Shown here piece after piece: positions 52,246 through 61,853 of a DNA stretch of 64,000 bases. The notes under the pieces are model-generated. The model was not told the origin of the DNA and ran no database searches. It worked only from the letters and a program-made list of their open reading frames with translations. The stretch lies in the NCBI RefSeq assembly GCF_030549615.1, contig NZ_CP130832.1:2790001-2854000 (forward strand). Reading direction: 5' to 3'. Within the stretch, counting starts at the first letter, position 1; each line of letters begins with the position of its first letter. The position numbers and the translations under genes are program-made. The stretch comes from Stenotrophomonas sp. 610A2. GTDB lineage: Bacteria > Pseudomonadota > Gammaproteobacteria > Xanthomonadales > Xanthomonadaceae.

Positions 52246-53963
52246 GCGTGCTCTCCCTGTATTTCGCGTTGCACGGAGTGCTGCAGGTCGATGACTTTGT
52301 CGGCCCAACGCATTGCCGCCTCACTGTGGGTTGCCATCAGCACGGTGCGACCACGCGTATGCGCAGCCAGCGCCTGCAGCAGATCGGCTTCGGTCTGCGG
52401 ATCAAGGAAGGCTGTGGGCTCGTCCAGCAGGAACAGGTCCGGCTCCAGCAGCAGCAACCGCGCCAAACCTATCCGCCGCGCTTCACCACCCGACAGGCCG
52501 AAGCCGCGCTCGCCAATCACCGTATCCAGGCCCAACGGCAGATGCTGGGCAAAGCGCATGACCTGTGCGACTTCGGCTACGGCCTGCAGGCGCACAGCAC
52601 TGACTGCCGGGTCGGCCAGACGCAGGTTATCGGCAATCGTTCCGTGGAACAGGTAGGGCCGCTGCCCCGCATATGCGATACGCACACCGTCGCGAACCAC
52701 GATGCGTCCTTCCTGCGGCGGCAGCCAGCCAGCGAGGGCTTCCAGCAAGGTGCTTTTGCCGCTGCCGCTTGGTCCAATCAGCGCCAGCCGCTGACTGTCC
52801 CCGATCTCCAGCGAAAAGTCCTTCAACACATCGTGGGCCGCGCCTTGCGGACGCAGCCTGATGCTGCACACCGAAACCAGCGGCGCATGCAACTGCGCCG
52901 GTTCCGGCGCCACCAACGGCGCCGCGATCGCCCCAACCGATGCCGCTTCCTGATCATCGGCCAGCAGTCGTTCCACCTCGGCAGCTGCAGCCAAGGCATT
53001 GGCGCGGTCGTGGTAATGCGCGGCCAGACGCCGCAACGGCGCATAGAACTCCGGCGCCAGCAGCAGGCAGAACATGCCGGTACCCAGCGTCGGCACCAGC
53101 GAATGCAGCGACATCAGGCCCAGGTAGCTCAGGCCCAGGTACAAGGCCACCATCGCCACGCTTACCGAGGCGAAGAACTCCAGCACCGTGGAAGAGAGGA
53201 AGGCGATGCGCAGCACCTTCATGGTGCGTTCGCGCACGCCGTCGGCAGCAACGGCAACGCCTTCCAGCTCGGCCTCGCCGCGCCCGTACAGGCGCAGCAG
53301 GCCCAAACCCTTGATCCGGTCGGCGAAGTGGCCGCTCATGCGCGCCAGTTCACCCAACTGAGCGCGGCCGGCGGCCTCGGCCCCCCAGCCCACCAGCATC
53401 ATGAAGAACGGCACCAGCGGCGCGGTGAAGATGAAGATCAGCGCCACCACCCAGTCCACGTAGGCCACGGCAGCGGCGATCAGCAGCGGCACGACCACCA
53501 CTTCCACCCGCACCGGCTGGAACCCGGCGTAATAACCTTCGATGGCGTCGCCATGTGACAGCAGCAGTTCGCCAAGCTCGCCGGTGCGCTGGCGGCGCAG
53601 CCAGAGCGGCCCGCGCGCCATCAAGCGCCGGTAGACCTGCTCACGCAGGGCCAGTTTGGCGCTATCGGCCACCTTGCCAGCGGCGGTCTGCGCCACCCCG
53701 CCGAGCACGCTGCGCAGCAGTAGAACTACTGCCAATATCCAGAAACCGTGAATTACCTGTACCCAATCCAGCTGTTCCACGACTATGCTCTGGATCAACC
53801 AGGCAATAGCGCCAGCCTGCACGATCAGCAGCGCACCTGAAGTACAGACGGCCAAGGCCGCCAAACGCTGCTGCGACCGGGCTCCGGACGCCAGAGCCGC
53901 CAGCCACTGCTGCTGTACGCGGCGTTGCTGTTGCACCGCGTTGGAAAGTGGAACTTCGCTCAA
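52242..53963 (-). CDS. cydD: ABC transporter subunit CydD (cytochrome bd assembly)
   Basis: A permease-ATPase of about 573 residues from the TTG at 53963 (reading SEVPLSNAVQQQRRVQQQWL). Another TTG at 53972 and an ATG at 54110 are in frame, but the ATG adds a Cys-rich stretch that looks untranslated. CydD features are the N-terminal membrane domain, HGDAIEGYYAGFQPVRVEVVVVPLL, Walker A GPSGSGKST, signature LSGGEARRIGLARLL and Walker B LFLLDEPTAFLDP. It forms a heterodimer with CydC. The start is the weakest part of this call. Confidence 0.9.
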   Translation of the reverse strand: MSEVPLSNAVQQQRRVQQQWLAALASGARSQQRLAALAVCTSGALLIVQAGAIAWLIQSIVVEQLDWVQVIHGFWILAVVLLLRSVLGGVAQTAAGKVADSAKLALREQVYRRLMARGPLWLRRQRTGELGELLLSHGDAIEGYYAGFQPVRVEVVVVPLLIAAAVAYVDWVVALIFIFTAPLVPFFMMLVGWGAEAAGRAQLGELARMSGHFADRIKGLGLLRLYGRGEAELEGVAVAADGVRERTMKVLRIAFLSSTVLEFFASVSVAMVALYLGLSYLGLMSLHSLVPTLGTGMFCLLLAPEFYAPLRRLAAHYHDRANALAAAAEVERLLADDQEAASVGAIAAPLVAPEPAQLHAPLVSVCSIRLRPQGAAHDVLKDFSLEIGDSQRLALIGPSGSGKSTLLEALAGWLPPQEGRIVVRDGVRIAYAGQRPYLFHGTIADNLRLADPAVSAVRLQAVAEVAQVMRFAQHLPLGLDTVIGERGFGLSGGEARRIGLARLLLLEPDLFLLDEPTAFLDPQTEADLLQALAAHTRGRTVLMATHSEAAMRWADKVIDLQHSVQREIQGEHA

Positions 53964-54059
53964 GACTGACAACTCAGGTGAAGGAGAACCAGGTGATTGT
54001 AAGCAAGCCGTACCCAGCCTGCCGGCCCCACACGATCGGCGTTGGACAGCCAGCCCACA

Positions 54060-54073
54060 TTGATCCAGATCAA
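54060..54073. promoter_or_regulatory. FNR/Anr-type box upstream of cydA
   Basis: TTGATCCAGATCAA is a perfect TTGAT-N4-ATCAA site in the divergent region between cydDC and cydABX. Its centre is about 97 bp upstream of the cydA start. A TATCGC hexamer at 54099-54104 could be a -10 box, which would put the site near -41 to -44, a class II activation position. It points to induction of cytochrome bd at low oxygen. Confidence 0.75.
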
Positions 54074-54163
54074 GGCATTGGCAGGCCTGAACGGGGAGTA
54101 TCGCTGCCATAGAACCCCTCCCAGCCACTCCATGACGCCCAATTCCCACGAGGTAGCCAGGCC

Positions 54164-55750
54164 ATGATCGACTCAACAGTCGTAGAACTGTCACGTCTAC
54201 AGTTCGCGCTGACCGCGATGTACCACTTCATTTTCGTCCCGCTCACGCTGGGGCTCTCTTTCATGATCGCGATCATGGAGAGTGTCTATGTGATGACCGG
54301 CAAGGATGTCTGGCGCCGGATGACCCTGTTCTGGGGCGTGCTGTTCGGCATCAACTTCGCCATGGGTGTGGGTACCGGCATCGTGATGGAGTTCCAGTTC
54401 GGCATGAACTGGTCCTATTACAGCCACTACGTAGGTGACATCTTCGGCGCACCGCTGGCCATCGAAGGCCTGATGGCGTTCTTCCTGGAAGCGACCTTCA
54501 TCGGCCTGTTCTTCTTCGGCTGGGGCCGTTTGTCCAAGGTGCAGCATCTGACCGTGACCTGGCTGATGGCGCTGGGTACCAACCTGTCGGCGCTGTGGAT
54601 CCTGATCGCCAATGGCTGGATGCAGTACCCAGTGGGTGCGGTGTTCAACCCTGAAACGATGCGCATGGAGATCGTCGATTTCGCCGCCGTGCTGCTGAAT
54701 CCGGTCGCCCAGGCCAAGTTCGTGCATACCGTTTCGGCCGGTTATGTGGCCGGTGCGATGTTCGTGATGTCGATCTCGGCCTTCTTCATGCTGCGCGGCA
54801 AGCACCGTGACATTGCCCGTCGCTCGTTCGCGGTGGCCTCGGCGTTCGGCCTGCTGGCCTCCATCTCGGTTGCCGTGCTGGGTGACGAATCCGGTTACGC
54901 CACGGCCGAGAACCAGAAGATGAAGCTGGCTGCGATCGAAGGTATGTGGCACACCCATCCGGCCCCGGCTCCGTTCACTGCGTTCGGCATCCCGAACCAG
55001 AAGGAACAGCGCAATGACTTCGAAGTCCAGATCCCGTACGTGATGGGCCTGATCGCCACGCGTTCGCTGGACGAGGAGATCCCGGGCATCCTGGACCTGG
55101 TCGAACAGGCTGAAGGTCGTGTCAAGGGCGGCCAGATCGCCTACGCCGCGCTTGAGCGCATCCGCGCCGACAAGAATGACGTGGAAGCCCGCGAGGTCTT
55201 CGACCGTCATTGGCAGGATCTCGGTCACGGCCTGCTGCTGAAGCGTTACCGCGACGACATCGAGAACGCCACGCCCGAGCAGATCGCACAGGCTGCGCTG
55301 GATACGGTGCCGACGGTAGGCCCGCTGTTCTGGACCTTCCGCGTCATGGTTGGCCTCGGCATCTACATGATCGGCTTCTTCGCTCTGGCCTTCTATTACT
55401 CCTGCCGCAACAACTTCGAGGACAAGCGCACCTTCCTGCGGGTTGCCCTGTGGTCGCTGCCGGCACCGTGGATCGCCATCGAATGCGGCTGGTTCATCGC
55501 CGAATACGGCCGTCAGCCGTGGGCAGTTGATGGCGTGCTGCCGACGTTCTATGCCGCTTCGGGCCTGGCCGTCTACGAAATCCTGGCAACGCTGGTCGGC
55601 TTCACCGCGCTGTACACGGTGCTGCTGGTCATCGAAGTCAAGCTGATGCTCAAGGCCATCCGCAAGGGCCCGGACGACATCCTGCCCTCGCTGCAGCAGT
55701 CGGCCGTCGCAAACAACCACGCCAATGCCGCCGGCAACGGCCAGGCATAA
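54164..55750 (+). CDS. cydA: Cytochrome bd ubiquinol oxidase subunit I
   Basis: A 528-residue polytopic membrane protein. His21 is the heme b595 ligand and His188 (FVHTVSAGYVAGAMF) the heme b558 ligand. Glu101 and Glu109 (AIEGLMAFFLEATF) are the conserved acidic residues of the proton path. The quinol-binding Q-loop between the middle helices is of the long, E. coli type. The GRQPW motif is present. It oxidises ubiquinol and reduces oxygen with high affinity. First gene of cydABX. Confidence 0.97.
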   Translation: MIDSTVVELSRLQFALTAMYHFIFVPLTLGLSFMIAIMESVYVMTGKDVWRRMTLFWGVLFGINFAMGVGTGIVMEFQFGMNWSYYSHYVGDIFGAPLAIEGLMAFFLEATFIGLFFFGWGRLSKVQHLTVTWLMALGTNLSALWILIANGWMQYPVGAVFNPETMRMEIVDFAAVLLNPVAQAKFVHTVSAGYVAGAMFVMSISAFFMLRGKHRDIARRSFAVASAFGLLASISVAVLGDESGYATAENQKMKLAAIEGMWHTHPAPAPFTAFGIPNQKEQRNDFEVQIPYVMGLIATRSLDEEIPGILDLVEQAEGRVKGGQIAYAALERIRADKNDVEAREVFDRHWQDLGHGLLLKRYRDDIENATPEQIAQAALDTVPTVGPLFWTFRVMVGLGIYMIGFFALAFYYSCRNNFEDKRTFLRVALWSLPAPWIAIECGWFIAEYGRQPWAVDGVLPTFYAASGLAVYEILATLVGFTALYTVLLVIEVKLMLKAIRKGPDDILPSLQQSAVANNHANAAGNGQA

Positions 55751-55765
55751 GGCAGGAGAACACAC

Positions 55766-56917
55766 ATGGAATTCATTCTTCTGGACTACACGACGCTACG
55801 CGTGATCTGGTGGCTGCTGCTTGGCGTGCTGCTGATCGGCTTCGCGGTGATGGACGGTTTCGACCTGGGCGTTGGCACCTTGCTGCCGTTCGTGGCCAAG
55901 ACCGATGAAGAGCGCCGCCTGGTGATCAACACCATCGGCCCGGTATGGGAAGGCAACCAGGTGTGGCTGGTGCTCGGTGGCGGCGCGATCTTCGCTGCCT
56001 GGCCGCCGCTGTATGCGGTGAGCTTCTCCGGCTTCTACCTGGCGATGTTCCTGATCCTGTTCGCCCTGATCCTGCGCCCGGTCGGCTTCAAGTACCGCGG
56101 CAAGATGCCCAGCCAGCGCTGGCGCAACAACTGGGACAAGGCGCTGTTCATCGGCGGCTTCATCCCGGCGCTGATCATGGGCGTGGCGGTTGGCAACGTG
56201 CTGCTTGGCGTGCCGTACCACTTCGATGACACCCAGCGCGTGTTCTACACCGGCAACCTGCTCGGCCTGTTGACCCCGTTCGCCCTGCTGGCTGGCCTGG
56301 TCAGCGTCGCGATGCTGGTCTCGCACGGTGCGGCGATGCTGGTACTCAAGACCAGCGGCCCTGTCGCCGAGCGTTCGGCAAAGATCGGCAGCATCGCCGC
56401 CATCGCCTCGTTCGTGCTGTTCGCCCTGGCTGGCGTCTGGGTTGCCTTCGGCCTGCCGGGCTACCAGATCACCTCGCAGGTGATCACCGACGGCGCCAGC
56501 AATCCGCTGTTGAAGACGGCTGAGTTCTCGCAGGCCGGTGGTTGGCTGCACAACTACAGCAGCATGCCGGCCACGATCCTGGCGCCGGTGGTGGGCCTGC
56601 TCGGTGCGCTGGCCAGCGCTGTGCTGCTGCGCAAGCGTCGTGGCGGCTTGGCCTTCATCGCCTCCGGCGCCTCCATTGCCGGCATCATCTTCACCGTCGG
56701 CTTTGCGATCTTCCCGTTCCTGCTGCCCTCCCCCACCAGCCCGGGCTCAAGCCTGACGCTGTGGGACGCTTCCTCCAGCCACCTGACGCTGTGGGTGATG
56801 CTGCTGGCCACCGTGATCTTCCTGCCGATCATCATCGCCTACACCACCTGGGTGTACCGCGTGCTGAAGGGCAAGACCACGCTGGAAGAAATGGGTGAAA
56901 ACCCGAACGCCTATTGA
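55766..56917 (+). CDS. cydB: Cytochrome bd ubiquinol oxidase subunit II
   Basis: A 383-residue membrane protein with about eight to nine helices. MDGFDLGVGTLLPF at the first helix, the signature GPVWEGNQVWLVLGGGAIFAAWP and the C-terminal TWVYRVLKGKTTLEEM are typical. It starts 15 bp after cydA and is followed by cydX. Confidence 0.97.
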   Translation: MEFILLDYTTLRVIWWLLLGVLLIGFAVMDGFDLGVGTLLPFVAKTDEERRLVINTIGPVWEGNQVWLVLGGGAIFAAWPPLYAVSFSGFYLAMFLILFALILRPVGFKYRGKMPSQRWRNNWDKALFIGGFIPALIMGVAVGNVLLGVPYHFDDTQRVFYTGNLLGLLTPFALLAGLVSVAMLVSHGAAMLVLKTSGPVAERSAKIGSIAAIASFVLFALAGVWVAFGLPGYQITSQVITDGASNPLLKTAEFSQAGGWLHNYSSMPATILAPVVGLLGALASAVLLRKRRGGLAFIASGASIAGIIFTVGFAIFPFLLPSPTSPGSSLTLWDASSSHLTLWVMLLATVIFLPIIIAYTTWVYRVLKGKTTLEEMGENPNAY

Positions 56918-56947
56918 TCCGCAACGACGACATCAAGGAGACAACTC

Positions 56948-57058
56948 ATGTGGTATTTCGCTTGGATTCTGGGTGCGGGCCTCGCTGCGACGGTCGCCAT
57001 CCTCAATGGCATGTGGTTTGAAGCACGCGAAGCAAACAAGATCGATGCAAAGCGCTGA
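56948..57058 (+). CDS. cydX: Cytochrome bd small subunit CydX
   Basis: A 36-residue protein starting MWYFAWILGAGLAATVAILN, with a single membrane helix and a charged tail. The MWYFxWILG start and the GMWFEA segment are the CydX pattern. CydX is needed for stable, active cytochrome bd. An AGGAG lies about 10 bp upstream of the ATG, 30 bp after the cydB stop. The length is below common gene-calling cutoffs. Confidence 0.93.
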   Translation: MWYFAWILGAGLAATVAILNGMWFEAREANKIDAKR

Positions 57059-57118
57059 AAAACTGCGTGAAGGTATTGCCAAAACGCCGGACTGAGCGTA
57101 TCTTTCCGGCTCCCTTCG

Positions 57119-57195
<77 letters not shown>

Positions 57196-57204
57196 AAGGG
57201 TCGG

Positions 57205-57242
57205 AAAAGCCTGGAATGACGGCAACGTCCTCCAGGCTTTTT
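57205..57242 (+). terminator. Terminator after the first tRNA-Pro
   Basis: Stem AAAAGCCTGGA / TCCAGGCTTTT around a 15-base loop, with the T-run built into the 3' arm. It begins 10 bp after the tRNA. Confidence 0.85.
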
Positions 57243-57354
57243 ATTCGCCGATACATGGTTATCGGCAGCCAACGCATCACGCCCTGCAGGCAGCGCTGGC
57301 TGAACAAAAGAACTTGCAGGGCACGAGGTTTACCGCTATCATAGGCGGCTCCTT

Positions 57355-57431
<77 letters not shown>

Positions 57432-57437
57432 ATTTGA

Positions 57438-57469
57438 CAAAAGCCGGCCTCTGGTCGGCTTTTGTTTTT
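57438..57469 (+). terminator. Terminator after the second tRNA-Pro
   Basis: A long stem CAAAAGCCGGCC / GGTCGGCTTTTG (one G-U pair) with a 3-base loop and a TTTTT run. It begins 7 bp after the tRNA. Confidence 0.92.
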
Positions 57470-57511
57470 GGTGGGTTTCAAACGGCGCCACCCACCGCGT
57501 CGGAGTAAGCA

Positions 57512-58723
57512 ATGTCCACGCCCGCACCCTCCCCCATCCAGCACCCCCTGCTCAAGGGCCGCCTGCTGGCATTTGCCGCCATCGTCCTGGTCGCCGCCAA
57601 CCTGCGCAGCGCGGTCACCTCGCTGACGCCACTGCTGGACAGGCTCGGCCACGTCTTCGATTTCGGCAGCACCATGACCGGCGTGCTCGGCATGATGCCG
57701 ACCGCCGCCTTTGCCGTGTTCGGCCTGGCCACGCCACGCATCACCCGCGCCATCGGTTTGGAACGCACCGCCGTGCTGACCATGGTGCTGGCCACCATCG
57801 GCCTGCTGCTGCGCGCCTTCGCCAACGACGTTGGCATGCTGCTGCTCGGTTCCGCCGTCGCACTGGCCGGCATGGGCATGGGCAACGTGGTGGTGCCGCC
57901 GCTGGTGAAGCGCTACTTCGCCGACCGCGTTGGCACGCTGAGTACCATTTACATCACGGTGCTGCAGGCCGGCACGATGGTGCCTGCATTGTTGGCTGTG
58001 CCGGTGGCCGATGAGTTCAATTGGCGCATCTCGCTGGGCATGTGGTCGCTGTTGTCCGTAGCTGCGTTGCTCCCGTGGATCCTGCTGGCACGCAGCGCCC
58101 CGCGTATGGAAGCAGTGGCCACCAGCACCGAACATGCACCCGGTCGCGTCTGGAAGACCCAGTTGGGCTGGGGCATGGCGCTGATGTTCGGCATGACCTC
58201 GCTGGGCACGTACTCGCTGTTCACCTGGTTGCCGAAGGTGATGGTGGAAGCCGGCGCCAGCGAATCCTTCGGTGGCGTGATGGTGGCGGTGTATTCGGCG
58301 ATCGGCTTGTTGCCATCGTTGCTGGTGCCGGCATTGGCAGTGCGCATGCGTAACCCGTTCCCGATCGCGGTGATGGTGTTCGTGTTGAACATGATCGCCT
58401 TCGCAGGCCTGTTGTGGGCACCTATGAGCGCGCCCTTGCTGTGGGCAGTGATCGCCGGCCTTGGCCCGTCGACCTTCCCGCTAGGGCTGACCCTGATCAA
58501 CCTGCGCACGCGCAGCCAGGCTGGTTCCGCGGCGTTGTCCGGCTTCATGCAGGGCGTGGGCTACAGCCTGGCCAGCCTCGGCCCGCTGCTGTTCGGCTGG
58601 CTGCACGGCATGAGCGACGGTTGGGCATGGTCATTTGCCTTCCTCGCCTGCTGCTCGGGCGTACTACTGACCGGCGCCTGGTTTGCCTGCAAGCCGCAGC
58701 AGCTGGAAGATCACTGGAAGTGA
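57512..58723 (+). CDS. CynX/NimT-type MFS transporter
   Basis: A 403-residue major-facilitator transporter with 12 helices. The N-terminal [17 protein letters not shown] and [39 protein letters not shown] are typical of the CynX/YycB (cyanate or nitroimidazole-type) branch. [34 protein letters not shown] is the matching C-terminal half. Substrate is unknown. It stands alone after the tRNA pair and is closed by a terminator at 58741-58770. Confidence 0.9.
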   Translation: MSTPAPSPIQHPLLKGRLLAFAAIVLVAANLRSAVTSLTPLLDRLGHVFDFGSTMTGVLGMMPTAAFAVFGLATPRITRAIGLERTAVLTMVLATIGLLLRAFANDVGMLLLGSAVALAGMGMGNVVVPPLVKRYFADRVGTLSTIYITVLQAGTMVPALLAVPVADEFNWRISLGMWSLLSVAALLPWILLARSAPRMEAVATSTEHAPGRVWKTQLGWGMALMFGMTSLGTYSLFTWLPKVMVEAGASESFGGVMVAVYSAIGLLPSLLVPALAVRMRNPFPIAVMVFVLNMIAFAGLLWAPMSAPLLWAVIAGLGPSTFPLGLTLINLRTRSQAGSAALSGFMQGVGYSLASLGPLLFGWLHGMSDGWAWSFAFLACCSGVLLTGAWFACKPQQLEDHWK

Positions 58724-58740
58724 GCTGCAGTTGATACAGG

Positions 58741-58770
58741 AAAGCCGCCGATGTGAATCGGCGGCTTTTT
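58741..58770 (+). terminator. Terminator of the MFS transporter gene
   Basis: A perfect 12-bp stem (AAAGCCGCCGAT / ATCGGCGGCTTT) with a GTGA loop and a T-run, 17 bp after the stop. Confidence 0.95.
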
Positions 58771-58806
58771 CGTATTCGCGCACCAGCACGGGGCTGACCG
58801 GTCGTT

Positions 58807-59033
58807 GTGGGAGCGGCGTAAGCCGCGAAGCTGACAGTGCTGGAGGTCTCGGAGCTTTGCGCACGCCGAAACTGAGGGTGCTTCACGCCTTACACGGCAA
58901 CTGCAGAAGAACGAAGAGCGATGTCGGCCGTTGTAGCCCTGGTAAACGTAGCGCACCCGGGGAATGCAACGATCGAAACAACACGTCAACGAATGCTACG
59001 TTCCCCCGGGTGCGCTGCGCTTACCCGGGCTAC
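58807..59033. repeat. GTGG/GTAG repeats between the MFS gene and proA
   Basis: One GTGGGAGCGGCG-type repeat (58807-58831) without a clear partner, then an inverted pair of the GTAGCCC...GCACCCGGGG family (58933-58963 and 59001-59033). This fills the 319-bp gap between two convergent genes; no gene is visible. Confidence 0.85.
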
Positions 59034-59042
59034 GCCGACGGC

Positions 59043-60299
59043 TTACTTCAACGGATGCCTTACCTGGCCTTCGCCTCGCACCACGAAGCGCTCCACCGTC
59101 AACGCTTCCAAGCCCATCGGGCCATAGGAATGCAGGCGCGTGGTGGAAATGCCGATTTCCGCACCCAGGCCCAGCTCACCGCCATCGGAGAAACGCGAGG
59201 AGGCATTGACCATCACCACTGCTGAACGCAACGCACGCACGAAGGCTTCGCCATGCGCTGGGTTTCCAGTGGCAATGACTTCGGTGTGATCGGAGGTATA
59301 GGTCTGGATATGCGCAATGGCCGCAGCCAAGTCCGGCACCACACGGATTGCGAGGATCAGATCGAGGTACTCCGCGGCGTAGTCATCTTCCGTCGCCGGC
59401 ACGGTGTCCGCCACCAGCATCTGCGTCGCCGTATCACCACGCAGCTCGACGCCACGCTCACGCAGCGCAGCCGCCGCCATCGGCAGGAATTGTGGCGCGA
59501 TCGCCTCGTGCACCAGCAAAGTCTCCAGCGAGTTGCAGGCGGCTGGTCGTGAAGCCTTGCCGTCGATAAGCAGATCCACCGCCAACTGCAGGTCCGCGCT
59601 GTCATCGACATACAGATGGCAGACGCCCTTGTAGTGCTTGATCACCGGCACGCGCGCATGCTCGGCGACGAATCGGATCAGGCCTTCACCGCCACGGGGA
59701 ATTGCCAGATCGATGATGTCGTTGAGCTGCAGCAGCTCCAGCATGGTCTCGCGGCGCAGGTCTTCGACCAGCGTAAGCGCCGCATCCGGCAGGCCTGCCT
59801 CGCGCAGAGCACGCTTGAGGCTGGCGGCAATCGCCGTATTGGAATGGATGGCCTCGGAGCCGCCGCGCAGGATCACGCCATTGCCAGCCTTGATGCACAG
59901 CGCGGCAGCATCGGCGGTCACGTTCGGCCGCGCCTCATAGATCATCGCGATAACGCCCAGCGGCACACGCACCTTCTGCACACGGATGCCATTGGGACGG
60001 TCGTAGTCGCGGGTAACCTCGCCCACCGGATCCGGCAAGGCGGCGACTTCCCGCAATGCATCGGCGACGCCGCGCAGGCGCTCCGGATTCAACGCCAGGC
60101 GATCCAGCATTGCCGAACCCACGCCCTTCTCGCGTGCAGCCTGCAGATCGCGCGCATTTGCGGCGAGGATGCTGCCCGCATCGGTTTCCAGTGCGTTGGC
60201 CATCGAGTTCAGCAGCGCGCTGCGGGCAGAGCTGGAAAGCAGGCCCAATTGCTGCGCGGCATCGCGGCACTGCAATGCCAGGGTGCGGATATCACTCAT
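59043..60299 (-). CDS. proA: Gamma-glutamyl phosphate reductase
   Basis: A 418-residue NAD(P)H-dependent reductase of the aldehyde dehydrogenase superfamily: [34 protein letters not shown], then [12 protein letters not shown] and the catalytic Cys segment [45 protein letters not shown] is the C-terminal signature. It makes glutamate-5-semialdehyde for proline synthesis. It starts 31 bp after proB; the ATG at 60299 is preferred over 60314. Confidence 0.96.
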   Translation of the reverse strand: MSDIRTLALQCRDAAQQLGLLSSSARSALLNSMANALETDAGSILAANARDLQAAREKGVGSAMLDRLALNPERLRGVADALREVAALPDPVGEVTRDYDRPNGIRVQKVRVPLGVIAMIYEARPNVTADAAALCIKAGNGVILRGGSEAIHSNTAIAASLKRALREAGLPDAALTLVEDLRRETMLELLQLNDIIDLAIPRGGEGLIRFVAEHARVPVIKHYKGVCHLYVDDSADLQLAVDLLIDGKASRPAACNSLETLLVHEAIAPQFLPMAAAALRERGVELRGDTATQMLVADTVPATEDDYAAEYLDLILAIRVVPDLAAAIAHIQTYTSDHTEVIATGNPAHGEAFVRALRSAVVMVNASSRFSDGGELGLGAEIGISTTRLHSYGPMGLEALTVERFVVRGEGQVRHPLK

Positions 60300-60329
60300 G
60301 TTCTGTCCTGCCAATTTTCAAAAGGAAGC

Positions 60330-61478
60330 TCACAGCAACACCAGGTCATCGCGATGGACCACGTTGTCGCCGTAGTTGTAACCAAGGATGGATTCGATCT
60401 CGCTGGTGTGATGCTGGCTGATGCGGCGGATATCGACGGCAGAGTACTGGCTGACGCCGCGTGCCACGCGCTGCTGCCTCTGCGGATCGAACAGGCGCAC
60501 TTCCACCATATCGCCACGGCGGAACTCGCCTTCCGCCCCTACCACGCCACCGGGCAGCAGTGAGGCACCCTTGTCGCGCAGCGCACGGGCAGCGCCGGCA
60601 TCGACCAGGATCGCGCCCGGCTCCAGTGGCGCGTGCTTCAGCCAATACTTGCGTGCGGCGATGCGTGACTGCCCGGCATGCAGGCGCGTGCCATGCAACC
60701 GGCCCTGCGCCAGACCGCGGACCACATCGCCGCTACGGCCATTGAATAGATAGGTATCGATACCCGCGGCACCGGCTTTGGCGGCAGCCTGCAGCTTGGT
60801 GTGCATGCCACCAGTACCCACCGCGCTGCCGCTGCCGCCGGCCATGGCGAGGATTTCCGGGGTCAGCTCGGTGACTTCGTTGATCGGCAGCGCATCGGGA
60901 TTGCTACGCGGGTCAGCGGTGTACAGGCCATCGATGTCGGTAGCGATGAACAAGGCATCAGCATCGACCAAGGCGGCGACGATGGCGGCGAGGTTGTCGT
61001 TGTCGCCGAGCTTGAGTTCGTCGACGGACACCGTGTCGTTCTCGTTGATGACCGGCAGCGCGCCGAGTGCCAACAGCTCATTGAGCGTTGCCCGCGCATT
61101 GAGGTAGCGACGGCGGTTACGCAGGTCGTCATGGGTAAGCAGCACCTGCGCAACCGGGCGTTCGAAGAAGCGCTGCCACAGCCCGATCAGCTGCGCCTGG
61201 CCGAGGGCGGCCAAGGCTTGCCGTGCGGCCATGGCTGCACCGGCTTCGGCTGCCTTCGGGACTATCGCACGGCCAGCGGCAACTGCTCCGGAAGAAACGA
61301 TCACCACTTCGCGCCCGGCCAGTACATTGGCCGATACGAACTGCGCCAGACCGAGTGCGAAACGCGGGGTCAAGCCGCCGCCATCGGCAGCCAGCAGGCT
61401 GCTGCCGACCTTGAGGACGGCGCGACGCCACTGCGGTAAAGCCTGCTCGGTGAACGGTGAGAACGAAGTCTGAATCAT
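60330..61478 (-). CDS. proB: Glutamate 5-kinase with PUA domain
   Basis: A 382-residue protein. An amino-acid kinase domain (about 18-265: AVLKVGSSLLA, VIVSSGAVAAGRAI, INENDTVSVDELKLGDNDNLAAIVA, GTGGMHTKLQAA) precedes a C-terminal PUA domain (about 285-370). It phosphorylates glutamate in the first step of proline synthesis and is normally feedback-inhibited by proline. It sits between a YciI-like gene (4-bp gap) and proA. Confidence 0.96.
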   Translation of the reverse strand: MIQTSFSPFTEQALPQWRRAVLKVGSSLLAADGGGLTPRFALGLAQFVSANVLAGREVVIVSSGAVAAGRAIVPKAAEAGAAMAARQALAALGQAQLIGLWQRFFERPVAQVLLTHDDLRNRRRYLNARATLNELLALGALPVINENDTVSVDELKLGDNDNLAAIVAALVDADALFIATDIDGLYTADPRSNPDALPINEVTELTPEILAMAGGSGSAVGTGGMHTKLQAAAKAGAAGIDTYLFNGRSGDVVRGLAQGRLHGTRLHAGQSRIAARKYWLKHAPLEPGAILVDAGAARALRDKGASLLPGGVVGAEGEFRRGDMVEVRLFDPQRQQRVARGVSQYSAVDIRRISQHHTSEIESILGYNYGDNVVHRDDLVLL

Positions 61479-61482
61479 GGGA

Positions 61483-61740
61483 TCAGCGCGTATTCCACTC
61501 GTGGATGGTCAGCTCTGAGCTGCCATGGATGGCCAAGGGGTCGGTCGCGACGATGGCCTTGGCGGCGTCGAGGGTGTCGACGTTCTTCAGCACGTAGGCG
61601 CCGCCGGTGCCGTCGCTGAATCCGCCGGTCAGGTGCAGCTGATCGTCGGCGCTGAGCGCATCGAGGAAGGCCTTGTGTGGGGCGATCACCGCGTCGTCGA
61701 ACGACGGCTTGCGCATTGCCAGTACCAGATAGAGCTTCAT
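61483..61740 (-). CDS. YciI-like protein
   Basis: An 85-residue protein: MKLYLVLAMRKPSFDDAVIA, then LDALSADDQLHLTGGFSDGTGGAYVLKNVDTLDAAKAIVATDPLA and a final TIHEWNTR. The pattern is the YCII dimeric barrel, with HKAFLDALSA in place of the usual HL segment. An AAAGGAGAA precedes the start. It is first in a transcript with proB and proA, only 4 bp before proB. No role in proline synthesis is known to me. Confidence 0.85.
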   Translation of the reverse strand: MKLYLVLAMRKPSFDDAVIAPHKAFLDALSADDQLHLTGGFSDGTGGAYVLKNVDTLDAAKAIVATDPLAIHGSSELTIHEWNTR

Positions 61741-61812
61741 TGCATTCTCCTTTAGCTGCGTATGACACCATGCCGAAGCTGAAGTTGGCGCGATTGCTTT
61801 CGCTTGGAACTT

Positions 61813-61848
61813 GCTGTGGCTGTGGCTGTGGCTATTGCTGTGGCTTTG
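61813..61848. repeat. Degenerate GCTGTG hexamer tandem repeat
   Basis: Six consecutive hexamers of the form GCTNTG (three perfect GCTGTG, one GCTATT, one GCTGTG, one GCTTTG), ending in GGCC 5 bp before a REP-like element. The same kind of tract next to the same REP type occurs at 32762-33023. Confidence 0.8.
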
Positions 61849-61853
61849 GCCAT

